Shown here one piece after another: positions 8,506 to 17,439 of a stretch of 64,000 bases of DNA (position 1 is the first letter of the stretch; every line of letters begins with the position of its first letter). The notes below the pieces were generated by a model. That model ran no database searches and was not told the DNA's origin. It was given only the letters and a program-made list of their open reading frames with translations. The stretch spans positions 1-64,000 of the forward strand of contig NZ_ATTQ01000002.1 of the NCBI RefSeq assembly GCF_000419765.1, given 5' to 3'. Origin of the DNA: Rhizobium mongolense USDA 1844 (GTDB lineage Bacteria; Pseudomonadota; Alphaproteobacteria; Rhizobiales; Rhizobiaceae). Both the position numbers and the translations under genes were made by a program.

Positions 8506-9344
8506 TCGACGTCCGGCTTGAAGCAATGCCGCGGCAAAAGACCGATATGCAGAACCTCATATGCTGGAGCCGGGAGCCGCGATCGGCAAAATCCGGGTCG
8601 AGGCGTGATGCCCAGGAGCCCGTCCCCATACGGCGTCGACCAAAGAACGGGCGTTGCTTTCCGGATCATCAAGCTCGATACGACCTGGGTCGTCTGTTTG
8701 GACAGATGCGCCCAGGCGCCTGGGTGCAGCCAGCACTCCGTTCTCCAGGAAAATATTGGCAAGCCGGCAAGTCTTCGGCGTTCCGGCCGTCATATGGACA
8801 AAAGCTCAAACCAGCTGTCCGTCATTGCGCCGTTGCCATCAGCGATCCTGAAGAAGCGCTCCGGCCATTCCGTGACCGGCTGCTGATCGTCATCTCCTTC
8901 ATACTCTTCGCCTATATAGCTGGACCGTATCACTGAGGCGAGGAATCGTCCTTTCCAGAAAATTGGCTACGCACAAGCACGCGGGAGAGGCCGGCGGCGT
9001 CGGCGATCTTGCCAAGCGACGTGCTTTCGTACCCGTGCCTTACAAACACACTGGGAGCGCTCGCCTAGACGGACTGGCAAACAGCGGGATCGCGATATCC
9101 CTGGCCTTTCATGAGGACCGATCCAGGGTTGGCGACGGCGCCAAGATAGAGAGCGGAAAGAGGGGCAGGCGTATTGCCCCTCTTTCCGGTTGCCACCATG
9201 CTGTGGGGTGAGATCCTGATGGCTGACACCGTTCCAGCGCACATTGGACGATATGCCTGCGGGCCGTGTTGAAGCGCCATGGCTTGAAGAAGCTTGCCGG
9301 CGACTGCGCGGTGGCCGGGATCAAGAACAGCAAGCGTTCTGTGA
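8506..9344. other. 839-bp gap without a recognisable gene
   Basis: Short open frames occur on both strands but none has a ribosome site, a family motif or a convincing composition. The only clear structure is the long hairpin at 9154-9188. A weak membrane-like end (RDRLLIVISFILFAYIAG) is readable near 8870-8930 on the plus strand and could be the remnant of a lost gene. The stretch separates the secretin gene from the 3' end of the convergent efflux operon. Confidence 0.5.
9154..9188. repeat. 14-bp perfect inverted repeat with 7-base loop
   Basis: CGGAAAGAGGGGCA at 9154-9167 is exactly complementary to TGCCCCTCTTTCCG at 9175-9188. The stem is strong but neither side has a T-run, so it is not a canonical intrinsic terminator. 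It lies between convergent transcription units and may slow or end read-through from either side, protect an mRNA 3' end, or be a repetitive extragenic palindrome. Confidence 0.6.
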
Positions 9345-12300
9345 TCATTTCAATCTCCTCACATTATCCTCGCTTGAGTGATTGTCGTGACAGACCACAG
9401 CCGGCGCCGCCTGCGGCGGTATTTGACGTCCACGCGAGAAGGGGCGTTTAAGAAGTTGAAGAAAATCATCGATGTAGGTGAAGACGGTGGGGATGACCAA
9501 GAGGCTCAGGAAGGTTGACGTCAAAAGGCCACCGATCACGACGATTGCCATGGGCTGACGGAAGCTTGAATCGCCGCCGCTAAGGCTCAGGCCAACCGGA
9601 AGCATGCCGGCACCCATTGCGATGGTCGTCATAATGATCGGTCGCGCACGCTTGTGGCAGGCGTCCACCAGTGCGTCGTATCGCGTTGCGCCTTGACGCC
9701 GTGACATGATGGCGTATTCGACGAGCAGAATTGAGTTCTTCGAAACGATGCCCATCAGCATCAGGAGGCCGATCACAGCCGGCATCGAGAAACTCGTGCC
9801 CGTGAGCACCAGTGGAAGAAGCGCTCCGCCCAAAGCCATAGGCAGCGCCATCAAGATGGTGACGGGCTGAAGGAAGTCATGGAACAGAAGGACCAGGACC
9901 GCATAGATGCAGAACACGCCGATTGCCATGGCCGTGCCGAAGCTCTCGAACAATTCCGAGCTGCGCTGCAGTTCTCCTTGCTGGACTTGGTAGACGCCCT
10001 GCGGCAACTGGCGCAACGCCGGCAGTGCCTGGGCTTCCTTGTTCACATCACCGAGGATCCGGCCGTTCAGTTCGACCGACAAGGTCATGTTGCGGGCACG
10101 ATCGAGTCTGTCGATTTCAGACGGGCTTCCTCCAATACTGATCTTAGCAACGCTGCCGAGAGCGACCTTGCCGTTTGTGCCGGCGACCTGGATGCGCGAT
10201 AGAGCATCGAGGTCGGTCCGCGTATGCGGATCAAAGCGCACCCTGATGGAAATCTGGCGCTGCGGGAGATTGAGCTTTGCCATCGAATTGGAGTAGTCGC
10301 CGTTCGTTGATACCCGAACGGCATCCGCGATCGCCTCCGATGTCACGCCCAAGGCGGCCGCTCTTGCAAAGTCGGGTGTGATCTGGATCTCAGGGGCCTG
10401 TCGCGAGGCGCTCGATGTGACCGCTCCGATGCCCTCTATCGACCGCAACTGCCCTTCAAGTGCGTCTGCCGCCGGATCCAGGCTATCTGCATCATCACCG
10501 GCCAAGGTGATCTCGAGCTTCGTGCCGTTGCCGCCAGTGCCAACTTCCACCCTGACTCCGGGAAGGGCCGAAAGTGCCTGCCGTATATCGGCCTCCACCT
10601 CTGACTGCTTGCGGTCGCGTTCGTCTATCTTCGTCAAGTCGACGACCAAGGTCGCCTGTGTGACGTCGGTGGTCGTCGAGCTATCCATGCCGCCCGAGGA
10701 AGCCGATCCGACAGCGGTGAAAACGGAGCGGACGTCTCTGACGCCGGAGATTATGTGAGCGGCGCGCTGGGCGATCGCATCGGTCGCCTCGAGCGTGGCT
10801 CCGGGCTGCAGGGAAAGCGTGACCTGCGTCTGTGCGTCATCGGACGCCGGAAGGAAGCCGGTTTGCAGCAGCGGGATGGCTGAGACCGACAGGCCAAGCA
10901 ATGTGAAGGTCGCCAGCATCGTCAGCACGCGGTGCCTGAGGCACGTTCGCACGACCGCCAGATAGGCGCCCATGATCCGTCCGTCCCGATGCTGGCTGTC
11001 GTGATTTTTCATCACATAGGCCGCCATCATCGGCGTGAGGAGCCGCGCAACCAGCAAGGATGCCAGGACCGCAACGGCGGCGGTAATGCCGAACTGGCGG
11101 AAAATCAGGCCGGGGATACCGCTCATGAATGCCGTTGGAAGGAAGACTGCGACCAGCGTGAAAGTCGTCGCAATGACGGCTAGGCCGATCTCGTCGGCCG
11201 CCTCCAAAGCCGCAGCCATCGGAGACTTGCCCATCTGAAGATGGCGGTCAATGTTTTCGATTTCGACGATGGCATCGTCGACGAGGATCCCGACGACGAG
11301 CGAGAGGGCCAGCAGCGTCACCGTATTGAGGCTGTAATCCGCCAGATGCATCACGAGGAAGGTCGGAATGATGGAAAGCGGAAGCGCGGCTGCGGACAGG
11401 AACGTTGCGCGCCAATCGCGCAGGAACAGCCACACGACGATCACCGCAAGAAGCGCGCCTTCGTACAGCATGTGCATGGAAGCGTCGTAGTTCTCGACGA
11501 TCGGCTCGACTGTCGTGTAGGCCTTGGTGATCTCGACTTCGGGATGCTCGGCAGAAAATGCTTTGATCTTGGTCTCGATTGCGTCCGCGACCGCGGTGTC
11601 GGAAAATCCATTGGAACGTTTCACTTCGACGGCGATGATCGGCTTGCCATCCAGATAGGCAATTGACGAACGATCGGCGTAGCTGTCAGTGACGGTCCCC
11701 AATTCTTCGAGCCGGACGCTCTTTCCATTCGAGAGAGGTATCGATAGTGCGGATAGCTCTTCGATTGATTGAACGGCTCCGAAGGTCCTTATCGATTGGC
11801 GCGTTGAGCCGACCTCAGCCCTGCCGCCAGACCGGTCGGCCTGGACAGAAGCAAGTCGTGACGAGATGTCCGATGCCGTCACCCCGAGCGATGTCACAAC
11901 GTTCGCATCAAGATCGACATGGACCTCACGGTCGACACCACCAAGCCGGCTGACTTCGCCGACGCCGCTGACTGATAGAAGTGCCTTGGTGAGATCATTG
12001 TCTGCAAACCAGGAAAGCTCGGTCTCGCCGAGTTTGTCCGACCGGATCGCATAGGTGACAAGCGGCGATGACTGCACCGAAACCTTCGAGACAGTCGGCG
12101 ATTCCATTTCGGAGGGAAGCTCTCCCTGCGCACTGTCGACGGCGTTGCGAACCTCGTTCAGGGCCTCCTCGCTGTCCTTTTCCAGTTCAAAGGAAACACT
12201 GATAGCGACCGATCCATCTGTGATGGTTGTCGTTATGTGATCGAGGAGGCTCAACGAAGCCAGCTTGTCTTCGATCTTGCGGGCAACCTCGGTCTCCAGC

Positions 12301-12473
12301 TGCGTGGGAGCGGCTCCTTCGAGCGACGCGGAAATCTTCACCGTGGGAAGGTCCATATCCGGAAAGTTTTGGACCTGAAGCTTCTCGAAGGAGAGCAGGC
12401 CGCAGACTGTCAGCAGGACGAAAAGCAGGATTGATGGGACGGGGTTTTTGATCGACCAGGCCGAAAAGTTCAT
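9345..12473 (-). CDS. RND-family efflux pump, inner membrane transporter
   Basis: A 1042-residue RND (HAE-1/AcrB-like) proton-driven exporter. The N-terminus MNFSAWSIKNPVPSILLFVLL is the first membrane helix. Large periplasmic loops follow, with the transmembrane block about 335-540 containing LVVGILVDDAIVEIENI, where the paired aspartates of helix 4 carry protons. The second half repeats the fold (MALPMALGGALLPLVL, GIVSKNSILLVEYA). Length and topology are complete. It is last in a three-gene operon and overlaps the adaptor gene by four bases. The substrate cannot be told from sequence. Confidence 0.93.
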   Translation of the reverse strand: MNFSAWSIKNPVPSILLFVLLTVCGLLSFEKLQVQNFPDMDLPTVKISASLEGAAPTQLETEVARKIEDKLASLSLLDHITTTITDGSVAISVSFELEKDSEEALNEVRNAVDSAQGELPSEMESPTVSKVSVQSSPLVTYAIRSDKLGETELSWFADNDLTKALLSVSGVGEVSRLGGVDREVHVDLDANVVTSLGVTASDISSRLASVQADRSGGRAEVGSTRQSIRTFGAVQSIEELSALSIPLSNGKSVRLEELGTVTDSYADRSSIAYLDGKPIIAVEVKRSNGFSDTAVADAIETKIKAFSAEHPEVEITKAYTTVEPIVENYDASMHMLYEGALLAVIVVWLFLRDWRATFLSAAALPLSIIPTFLVMHLADYSLNTVTLLALSLVVGILVDDAIVEIENIDRHLQMGKSPMAAALEAADEIGLAVIATTFTLVAVFLPTAFMSGIPGLIFRQFGITAAVAVLASLLVARLLTPMMAAYVMKNHDSQHRDGRIMGAYLAVVRTCLRHRVLTMLATFTLLGLSVSAIPLLQTGFLPASDDAQTQVTLSLQPGATLEATDAIAQRAAHIISGVRDVRSVFTAVGSASSGGMDSSTTTDVTQATLVVDLTKIDERDRKQSEVEADIRQALSALPGVRVEVGTGGNGTKLEITLAGDDADSLDPAADALEGQLRSIEGIGAVTSSASRQAPEIQITPDFARAAALGVTSEAIADAVRVSTNGDYSNSMAKLNLPQRQISIRVRFDPHTRTDLDALSRIQVAGTNGKVALGSVAKISIGGSPSEIDRLDRARNMTLSVELNGRILGDVNKEAQALPALRQLPQGVYQVQQGELQRSSELFESFGTAMAIGVFCIYAVLVLLFHDFLQPVTILMALPMALGGALLPLVLTGTSFSMPAVIGLLMLMGIVSKNSILLVEYAIMSRRQGATRYDALVDACHKRARPIIMTTIAMGAGMLPVGLSLSGGDSSFRQPMAIVVIGGLLTSTFLSLLVIPTVFTYIDDFLQLLKRPFSRGRQIPPQAAPAVVCHDNHSSEDNVRRLK

Positions 12474-13546
12474 TTCTGCTCCTCCGCGATGCGGACGAGA
12501 CTTTCGTCGGAGAGGAATGCTCCGCCCGACTCCACGATCTGCTCCGATCCCGTCAGGCCGGACAGTATTTCTACGCGCTGGTCACGCCGGCGCCCGATCT
12601 CGACACGCATGCGATGCACGCGCTTCTGCTCGTCGACCCCAAACACGTAGTTGATGCCGTCCCGGAAGACCAAGCTGGTCTCGGGAACTGTGAGCGCACG
12701 CTCGGTGCCGATCTTGATCTCGCCGGAGACGTAGAGGCCGACGCGCGGCTTCGGCTGTGCCGGGACTTCCACATAGACGATCGAGCGGCCGGTCTCGCTA
12801 CTGACCGTCGGAGAGACCAGCCGGACCCGTCCCTGGAGAGGCTCGCCTCCAGGCGCGGAGATTTCGACGGTCTGGCCGACGTCTATTTGCGGGAGAAAGC
12901 GCGCGGAGACCTCTGCCTGCCATTCGACGCGCTGCTGCCGGATCAGCCGGAACAGCTCCGTCCCCGACGACACGACCGCTCCAAGCGAGGCAGATCGCGA
13001 GCTGATGATCCCGTCGTCTGCAGCGGAAATCGTCGTTTGCGCCAGTTTGATGCGCTCGCTCTCAAGGCCCGCCTGTTCGGACTGAAGACTGGCGGTCGCT
13101 GTCTGTTCGGCGATCAGATATTCGGTGCGCTTTTGATCCGAGAGCGCGCCGGATTGCCCGATCTGGCGTGCGCGATCTGCATCAGCCTTTGCCTTGGCAA
13201 GGTCCGCCTGTGCCGTTGCAACCGCTGCCACCTGCTTGCGCAGATCAGCGCTCACGGTCTCGGAATTCAGACGAACGAGCGGGTCGCCTTTTATGACGAC
13301 CGATCCTACGTCGACCAGAACCTCGTCGATGCGCAGCCCGCTTGTTTCCGACGCGATGACGGCTTCATGCCATGGCTGCAGCCAGCCGCTTGCAGGGATA
13401 TTCTGCGGCCACTGCTCATATTGTGGTTGGGCCGTCTTTACCGTTAGTGCAGCAGCGTGTCCCGGCTGGGTCTGCGCCACTGTTGGATAGGCGTCGATAG
13501 CGAGCGCTGCGAAGCTGCCGAGGAACAGGAGAGATATACGTCTCAT
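12470..13546 (-). CDS. RND efflux periplasmic adaptor (membrane fusion protein)
   Basis: A 358-residue HlyD/AcrA-type adaptor that would bridge the RND pump and the TolC-like channel. An N-terminal signal sequence (about 1-24) is followed by a lipoyl half-motif (GLRIDEVLVDVGSVVIKGDPLVRL), a coiled-coil hairpin of about 80 residues rich in Ala, Gln and Lys (VAAVATAQADLAKAKADADRA), the second lipoyl half (ISAADDGIISSRSASLGAVV) and beta-barrel and membrane-proximal domains. It overlaps both neighbours by four bases, so the three genes are translated together. Confidence 0.92.
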   Translation of the reverse strand: MRRISLLFLGSFAALAIDAYPTVAQTQPGHAAALTVKTAQPQYEQWPQNIPASGWLQPWHEAVIASETSGLRIDEVLVDVGSVVIKGDPLVRLNSETVSADLRKQVAAVATAQADLAKAKADADRARQIGQSGALSDQKRTEYLIAEQTATASLQSEQAGLESERIKLAQTTISAADDGIISSRSASLGAVVSSGTELFRLIRQQRVEWQAEVSARFLPQIDVGQTVEISAPGGEPLQGRVRLVSPTVSSETGRSIVYVEVPAQPKPRVGLYVSGEIKIGTERALTVPETSLVFRDGINYVFGVDEQKRVHRMRVEIGRRRDQRVEILSGLTGSEQIVESGGAFLSDESLVRIAEEQK

Positions 13547-15102
13547 TGCGGGCTCCTCGCAGCAGCTTTCAGACCGCCGGCCGGATTGGACGCTAGATGC
13601 GGTCCTTCGTTGGTGTCGGCGACCGGGCTTTGCCCGATATCAACTGGTCCCGCCCATCCGCCGCCGAGCGCCTTGTTCAGCGCGATGTAGTAGGTGGCGA
13701 TGTCGGCTTGCGCCTGGATGGCATTTGATTCTGCCGAATAAAGCGAGCGTTCGGCATCCAGGACGTCGAAGAGATCGATGCTACCAGCCTCGTAAAGCTC
13801 CTTAGACAGCAACGAGGCCTCGCGATAGCCGCGAGCCGATTTCGTGAGTGACGCCAGCCGCGATCTCGCGCGGTTCAACGAGGTGATTGCGTTCTCGACA
13901 TCTTCCATCGCCCCGAGCACGGAAGACTGATAGGCGAAGAAATATTCATCTCGCTGCGCCTTGGCCACGTCGACCGCGGCCTTCAATTGTCCGCCTTGGA
14001 AGATCGGAACGCTGACTTGGGGGCCGAAGGACCAACTGATGGTCGACTTCTTCCCGAGATCGGCAAGGTTGGTAGCCGAAGTATCGATCGAACCCGTGAG
14101 GCTGAGGGAAGGATAGCGATTTGCCTCGGCCTGCCCGATCTTTGCAGTCGCCTGAGCTAGTTGGCGTTCGGCAGCGCGCACATCGGGACGATTTGTCAAC
14201 ACATCGGCCGGTACGCCGGCAGCCGTCTTTGACGGCGGAAAAGGGATTGGTTTGCTCTTGCGCATGACTGCGTCGAGCGTCATCGGGGACTGCCCGAGCA
14301 GAACAGCGAGGCGGTTGACCGATGTCGCATAGGTGATCTGATAGGAGGGAATATCCGCTTCCGTCGAGGCCGCCTGAGCCTCCGCCTTGGCGACATCCAC
14401 ACGCGAAACGATGCCCGCATCGATCTGCTCTCTGGTCAGCCTTGCAGTTTCCCGTTGGGATTTGGCTGAGCGCTGCGCAAGCGCGGTCAGCAGCTGATAT
14501 TCACGCGCTTGGACATAGTAGGACGCAACGTCTCCGACGAGGGTAACCAGCGTGTCGCGAAGTTGCTCCTCCGTTACTTGTTCACCATATTTTGCAGCTT
14601 CGACACCTCTTCGTGTGCTGCCGAACAAATCGATTTCCCAGGAGGCGTCGAACCCGGCCTGATACTGTGAGTAGACAGTCGGTTCCGAACCGGAAACTTG
14701 CCCGCGATCGCGCGTGGCCGAACTGGATCCCGAGACGGAAGGTAGGAGCGAACCATATTCCTGCCGCGTCGTCGCGCGTGCTTCGCGGATACTGGCTTTC
14801 GCCTTTGCGACATCGAGATTCGATGCGACAGCCTTTTCAACGAGATCATTGAGGATGGGATCGTTCAGACGCTGCCACCATTGTGCAAGGGCAGGCGATG
14901 AGGTCTTCGCAGCTCCAGTGGCATGCCATTTGTCGGCGAGCGCCATCTTGGGCGCCTGATAGTCAGGCCCTACAACGCAGCCAGAGAGAACAGACAGCGC
15001 AGCGACCAGCGCTGTCGTTCCCACGTGTCGAAATGAGGTTAATGATGGAAGCGTTGGATTGGCGTGAGAATATCGATTTGGCTGCGCCAGAAGATTGATC
15101 AA
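13543..15102 (-). CDS. TolC-like outer membrane lipoprotein (NodT family)
   Basis: An outer-membrane factor of about 519 residues. A lipobox LSVLSGC followed by VVGPDYQAPK is the NodT/OprM signature, and two outer-membrane efflux repeats follow with the usual coiled-coil helices (YEAGSIDLFDVLDAERSLYSAE). The start is uncertain. The frame is open to a TTG at 15138. I prefer the TTG at 15102 because GGAG lies six bases before it, but a GTG at 15024 would give a tighter lipoprotein signal. It is the first gene of the efflux operon, with regulator half-sites just upstream. Confidence 0.88.
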   Translation of the reverse strand: MINLLAQPNRYSHANPTLPSLTSFRHVGTTALVAALSVLSGCVVGPDYQAPKMALADKWHATGAAKTSSPALAQWWQRLNDPILNDLVEKAVASNLDVAKAKASIREARATTRQEYGSLLPSVSGSSSATRDRGQVSGSEPTVYSQYQAGFDASWEIDLFGSTRRGVEAAKYGEQVTEEQLRDTLVTLVGDVASYYVQAREYQLLTALAQRSAKSQRETARLTREQIDAGIVSRVDVAKAEAQAASTEADIPSYQITYATSVNRLAVLLGQSPMTLDAVMRKSKPIPFPPSKTAAGVPADVLTNRPDVRAAERQLAQATAKIGQAEANRYPSLSLTGSIDTSATNLADLGKKSTISWSFGPQVSVPIFQGGQLKAAVDVAKAQRDEYFFAYQSSVLGAMEDVENAITSLNRARSRLASLTKSARGYREASLLSKELYEAGSIDLFDVLDAERSLYSAESNAIQAQADIATYYIALNKALGGGWAGPVDIGQSPVADTNEGPHLASNPAGGLKAAARSPQ

Positions 15103-15151
15103 AATTGACTCCGGATCTGCGTGCGATGAGGCAGTCAATAGTGATCTCAGC

Positions 15152-15187
15152 GTTAAGCGCTGTTAAGAGAAGGTAAAGTTGCGTAAA
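15152..15187. promoter_or_regulatory. Four CpxR-like half-sites in the divergent promoter region
   Basis: GTTAA at 15152 and 15162 and GTAAA at 15173 and 15183 form a tandem array with start-to-start spacing of 10, 11 and 10 bases, one helical turn each. The last two are exactly GTAAA-N5-GTAAA, the known CpxR box form in enterobacteria. The array lies between the efflux operon and the CpxR-like gene and could control both. Confidence 0.65.
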
Positions 15188-15246
15188 TCTTCTTTCTCTC
15201 CCGGCGGCGGCCGCTATGGCAGCATCAGAATCTAATGGACCGCGGA

Positions 15247-15933
15247 ATGACAAGAGTTCTTCTCATTGATGACGATACCGAGCTGACTTCGCTTCTCAGT
15301 GAATACCTCACGGAAGAAGGGTTCATCGTCGAAACCACCGATGATGCGCGTCTCGGCATCGCAGACGCGGCCGGCAACAGCGCGGATATCATCATTCTTG
15401 ACGTGATGATGCCGAGGATGAACGGGATAGACGCTCTTCAGCGCATCCGCAGGCTCAGCAATGTCCCCGTTATTATGCTGACGGCCAAGGGCGACGATGT
15501 CGATCGCATATCGGGCCTCAATCTCGGAGCCGACGACTACGTTGCAAAGCCATGCTCCCCGGGCGAACTGGCCGCCCGTATCCGCGCCATCCTGAGACGG
15601 ACGGCCGGAAAGACGGTTGATGATGCTGAACTCCTGAAATCGGGCGACCTGGTCTTGCGCCCGTCCAGCCGCACCGCAGAATGGAAACGCCAGGCGCTGG
15701 ATCTGACGGGGACCGAGTTCAGTATCCTGGAAGTTCTTGTCCGTCAGGCGGGACATCTTGTGGCGAAGGAGGAAATATCGCGCCGCGCATTTGGCCGGGG
15801 CCTCACCCCTTTCGACCGGCGGATCGATGTTCACATCAGCAGCGTACGCCAAAAGCTGGGGCTGCGATCAGACGGTTCCTCCTGGATAAAATCCGTCCGC
15901 GGCCAAGGCTATCAGCTGGTGCAGGAAACGTGA
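15247..15933 (+). CDS. CpxR-like response regulator
   Basis: A response regulator of 228 residues. The receiver shows D8-D9-D10, phospho-acceptor D52 (ILDVMMPRMNGIDAL), T79 and K101. The opening MTRVLLIDDDTELTSLLSEYL is closer to CpxR than to PhoB or OmpR. A winged-helix effector domain fills the C-terminal half (LDLTGTEFSILEVLV, RRIDVHISSVRQKLG). An ATG at 15235 is also possible; 15247 is chosen for the conserved N-terminus and a GGA seven bases upstream. The stop overlaps the kinase start by one base. The half-sites at 15152-15187 are its probable operator. Confidence 0.9.
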   Translation: MTRVLLIDDDTELTSLLSEYLTEEGFIVETTDDARLGIADAAGNSADIIILDVMMPRMNGIDALQRIRRLSNVPVIMLTAKGDDVDRISGLNLGADDYVAKPCSPGELAARIRAILRRTAGKTVDDAELLKSGDLVLRPSSRTAEWKRQALDLTGTEFSILEVLVRQAGHLVAKEEISRRAFGRGLTPFDRRIDVHISSVRQKLGLRSDGSSWIKSVRGQGYQLVQET

Positions 15934-17213
15934 TGCAAAGGCTCTATAGAAAAGCGTTTCTGATCGTCTGGTTGACGGTAACGGCCTCCATCATCCTGAT
16001 GTTCACAACCGTCTACCTCGTACGAATTTTCCCGTTTCAGGAGGAGGTCGAGCGTGGACGCCTGTATTTCGCTCTCGATTCGGCGGTCTATTTGCTCGAG
16101 AAGAATGGTCCAACCGCAGCGCAGCAGTTTGCCGAGGCAGCCTCGGCCAATCGCGTTGCCGTCAAGCTTCTCGTTCAGGCAATCGGTCCGGCGATCGACT
16201 GTGCCGAGACGGCGGCAAACACCGATAGCCAACGGATGGTTTCGAGTGGTTCGTCGTGCTACCGGGTGGTGGTCGAGAGGAACGAGATCGGCTTGCTGTC
16301 CCGCCTCGTTCCGCGGCTGGCGCCCTGGATGTCGGCCTTTCTCGCCGCCGCGGGCGCGGCTCTGTGGATAGCGCGATATCTGACCCGTCCGGTTGAGTTG
16401 CTAAAAGAAGGGCTTCGCTCTCTTGCGCAAGGGCGGTTTGACGTCAGGATCGGCGACAAGATCAACCGCAAGCGTGATGAAGTCGCCGCCCTTGCGCATG
16501 ACTTTGATCTGACCGCCGCCCGTCTTGAGGAGTTTCAGGAGGTGCAGCGTCGCTTGTTCCATGACGTCTCGCACGAGCTTCGCTCGCCGCTTTCAAGGCT
16601 ACAGGCTGCCGTTGGCGTACTCCGCCTCAATCCTGCGCGTCTAGAGGCAATGATGGAGCGCGTCGAGCGCGAGATTGCGCGGATGGACAATCTCGTTGGG
16701 GAGATACTCACACTGGCGAGATTGACCGCGGGCCGGCAGCAGCCGCTCGAGCGGCAGACGGTCGATCTGATCGAACTTGTGCGATCGATCGTCGACGACA
16801 GTATCTTCGAGAGTGCTCAGAAGAATCTCACCGTTCAGTATCGCGGGATCGAAAGGCTGGTCGCAACCGTCAACGGCGAACTCTTCTATAGGGCAGTCGA
16901 GAATGTCGTCCGCAATGCGGTCAAGCATGCGCCTGATGGCACGGAGGTCATCATAACGGCAGGGAAAGACTCCAACCGCTTCCTCCTGACGGTCGAGGAT
17001 TGCGGGCCGGGTGTGCCGCAAGATCTGCTGGACGCAATCTTTCAGCCGTTCACCAGGGGAAGCGGATCAACCTCGGAAGGCGGTTTCGGCCTTGGGCTGT
17101 CAATCACCAAATACGCATTCGAACGCCATGGCGGCGAAGTCGTGGCACAGCGCCGGCGGCAAGGGGGCCTGATGATAAGAATGAGCCTTCCCCTATGGGT
17201 TGATTTTGCGTGA
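15933..17213 (+). CDS. CpxA-like sensor histidine kinase
   Basis: A 426-residue membrane kinase. The first helix (about 8-30) and second helix (about 132-150) bound a periplasmic loop of about 100 residues. A HAMP domain (YLTRPVELLKEGLRSLAQGRFDVRIG) leads to the phospho-histidine motif HDVSHELRSPLSRL with H214, and the HATPase domain contains NVVRNAVKHAP, VEDCGPGVP and GGFGLGLSI. Gene order and domain make-up match CpxRA. With the divergent efflux operon this suggests an envelope-stress or drug-responsive control unit, which is inference. Confidence 0.9.
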   Translation: MQRLYRKAFLIVWLTVTASIILMFTTVYLVRIFPFQEEVERGRLYFALDSAVYLLEKNGPTAAQQFAEAASANRVAVKLLVQAIGPAIDCAETAANTDSQRMVSSGSSCYRVVVERNEIGLLSRLVPRLAPWMSAFLAAAGAALWIARYLTRPVELLKEGLRSLAQGRFDVRIGDKINRKRDEVAALAHDFDLTAARLEEFQEVQRRLFHDVSHELRSPLSRLQAAVGVLRLNPARLEAMMERVEREIARMDNLVGEILTLARLTAGRQQPLERQTVDLIELVRSIVDDSIFESAQKNLTVQYRGIERLVATVNGELFYRAVENVVRNAVKHAPDGTEVIITAGKDSNRFLLTVEDCGPGVPQDLLDAIFQPFTRGSGSTSEGGFGLGLSITKYAFERHGGEVVAQRRRQGGLMIRMSLPLWVDFA

Positions 17214-17333
17214 AGCGATCGCATGCCACGCCAGTTCGCGTTCGAAGGCGGGGATGCTGTGCAAGTGTCCTTGTCGCGCCCTGCGTCTGATCAAACGATG
17301 GAATGAGAACTTCGAAAGTCTCGGTACCATCAG

Positions 17334-17348
17334 GCCCCCGCAACCAAA
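17334..17348 (+). other. Duplicated tRNA-fMet 3' end (probable attachment site)
   Basis: GCCCCCGCAACCAAA repeats the 3' end of the initiator tRNA at 331-345. Upstream of it there is no tRNA-like sequence, so it is a 13-base relic of the tRNA end rather than a second gene. It is the expected right-hand attachment site of an element inserted at tRNA-fMet. Confidence 0.6.
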
Positions 17349-17366
17349 AATTACCACAAACTCAAT

Positions 17367-17393
17367 GGGCTCCGAGAAATCGGAGCCCTTTTT
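17367..17393 (+). terminator. Terminator, copy of the one after tRNA-fMet
   Basis: GGGCTCCGA and TCGGAGCCC pair around a four-base loop and are followed by TTTTT. The flanking TCAATGGG and TTTTTGCGTT are shared with 358-396. Apart from a two-base difference in the loop it is the same element, so it probably represents the original downstream flank of the rRNA operon. Confidence 0.75.
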
Positions 17394-17439
17394 GCGTTTG
17401 CCGCAAAGCGTCATCCCCTCGGCCCAAATCAAAGACGAA

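Noticed and set aside
8502..8936. A plus-strand frame directly overlapping the secretin stop
   Set aside because: The composition is Arg/Pro-rich and there is no ribosome site or family motif. Only the last 30 residues look membrane-like, which is too little to call a gene.
17320..17348. A second tRNA-fMet gene
   Set aside because: Only the last 13 bases of the tRNA are present. No D-arm, anticodon arm or T-arm precedes them.
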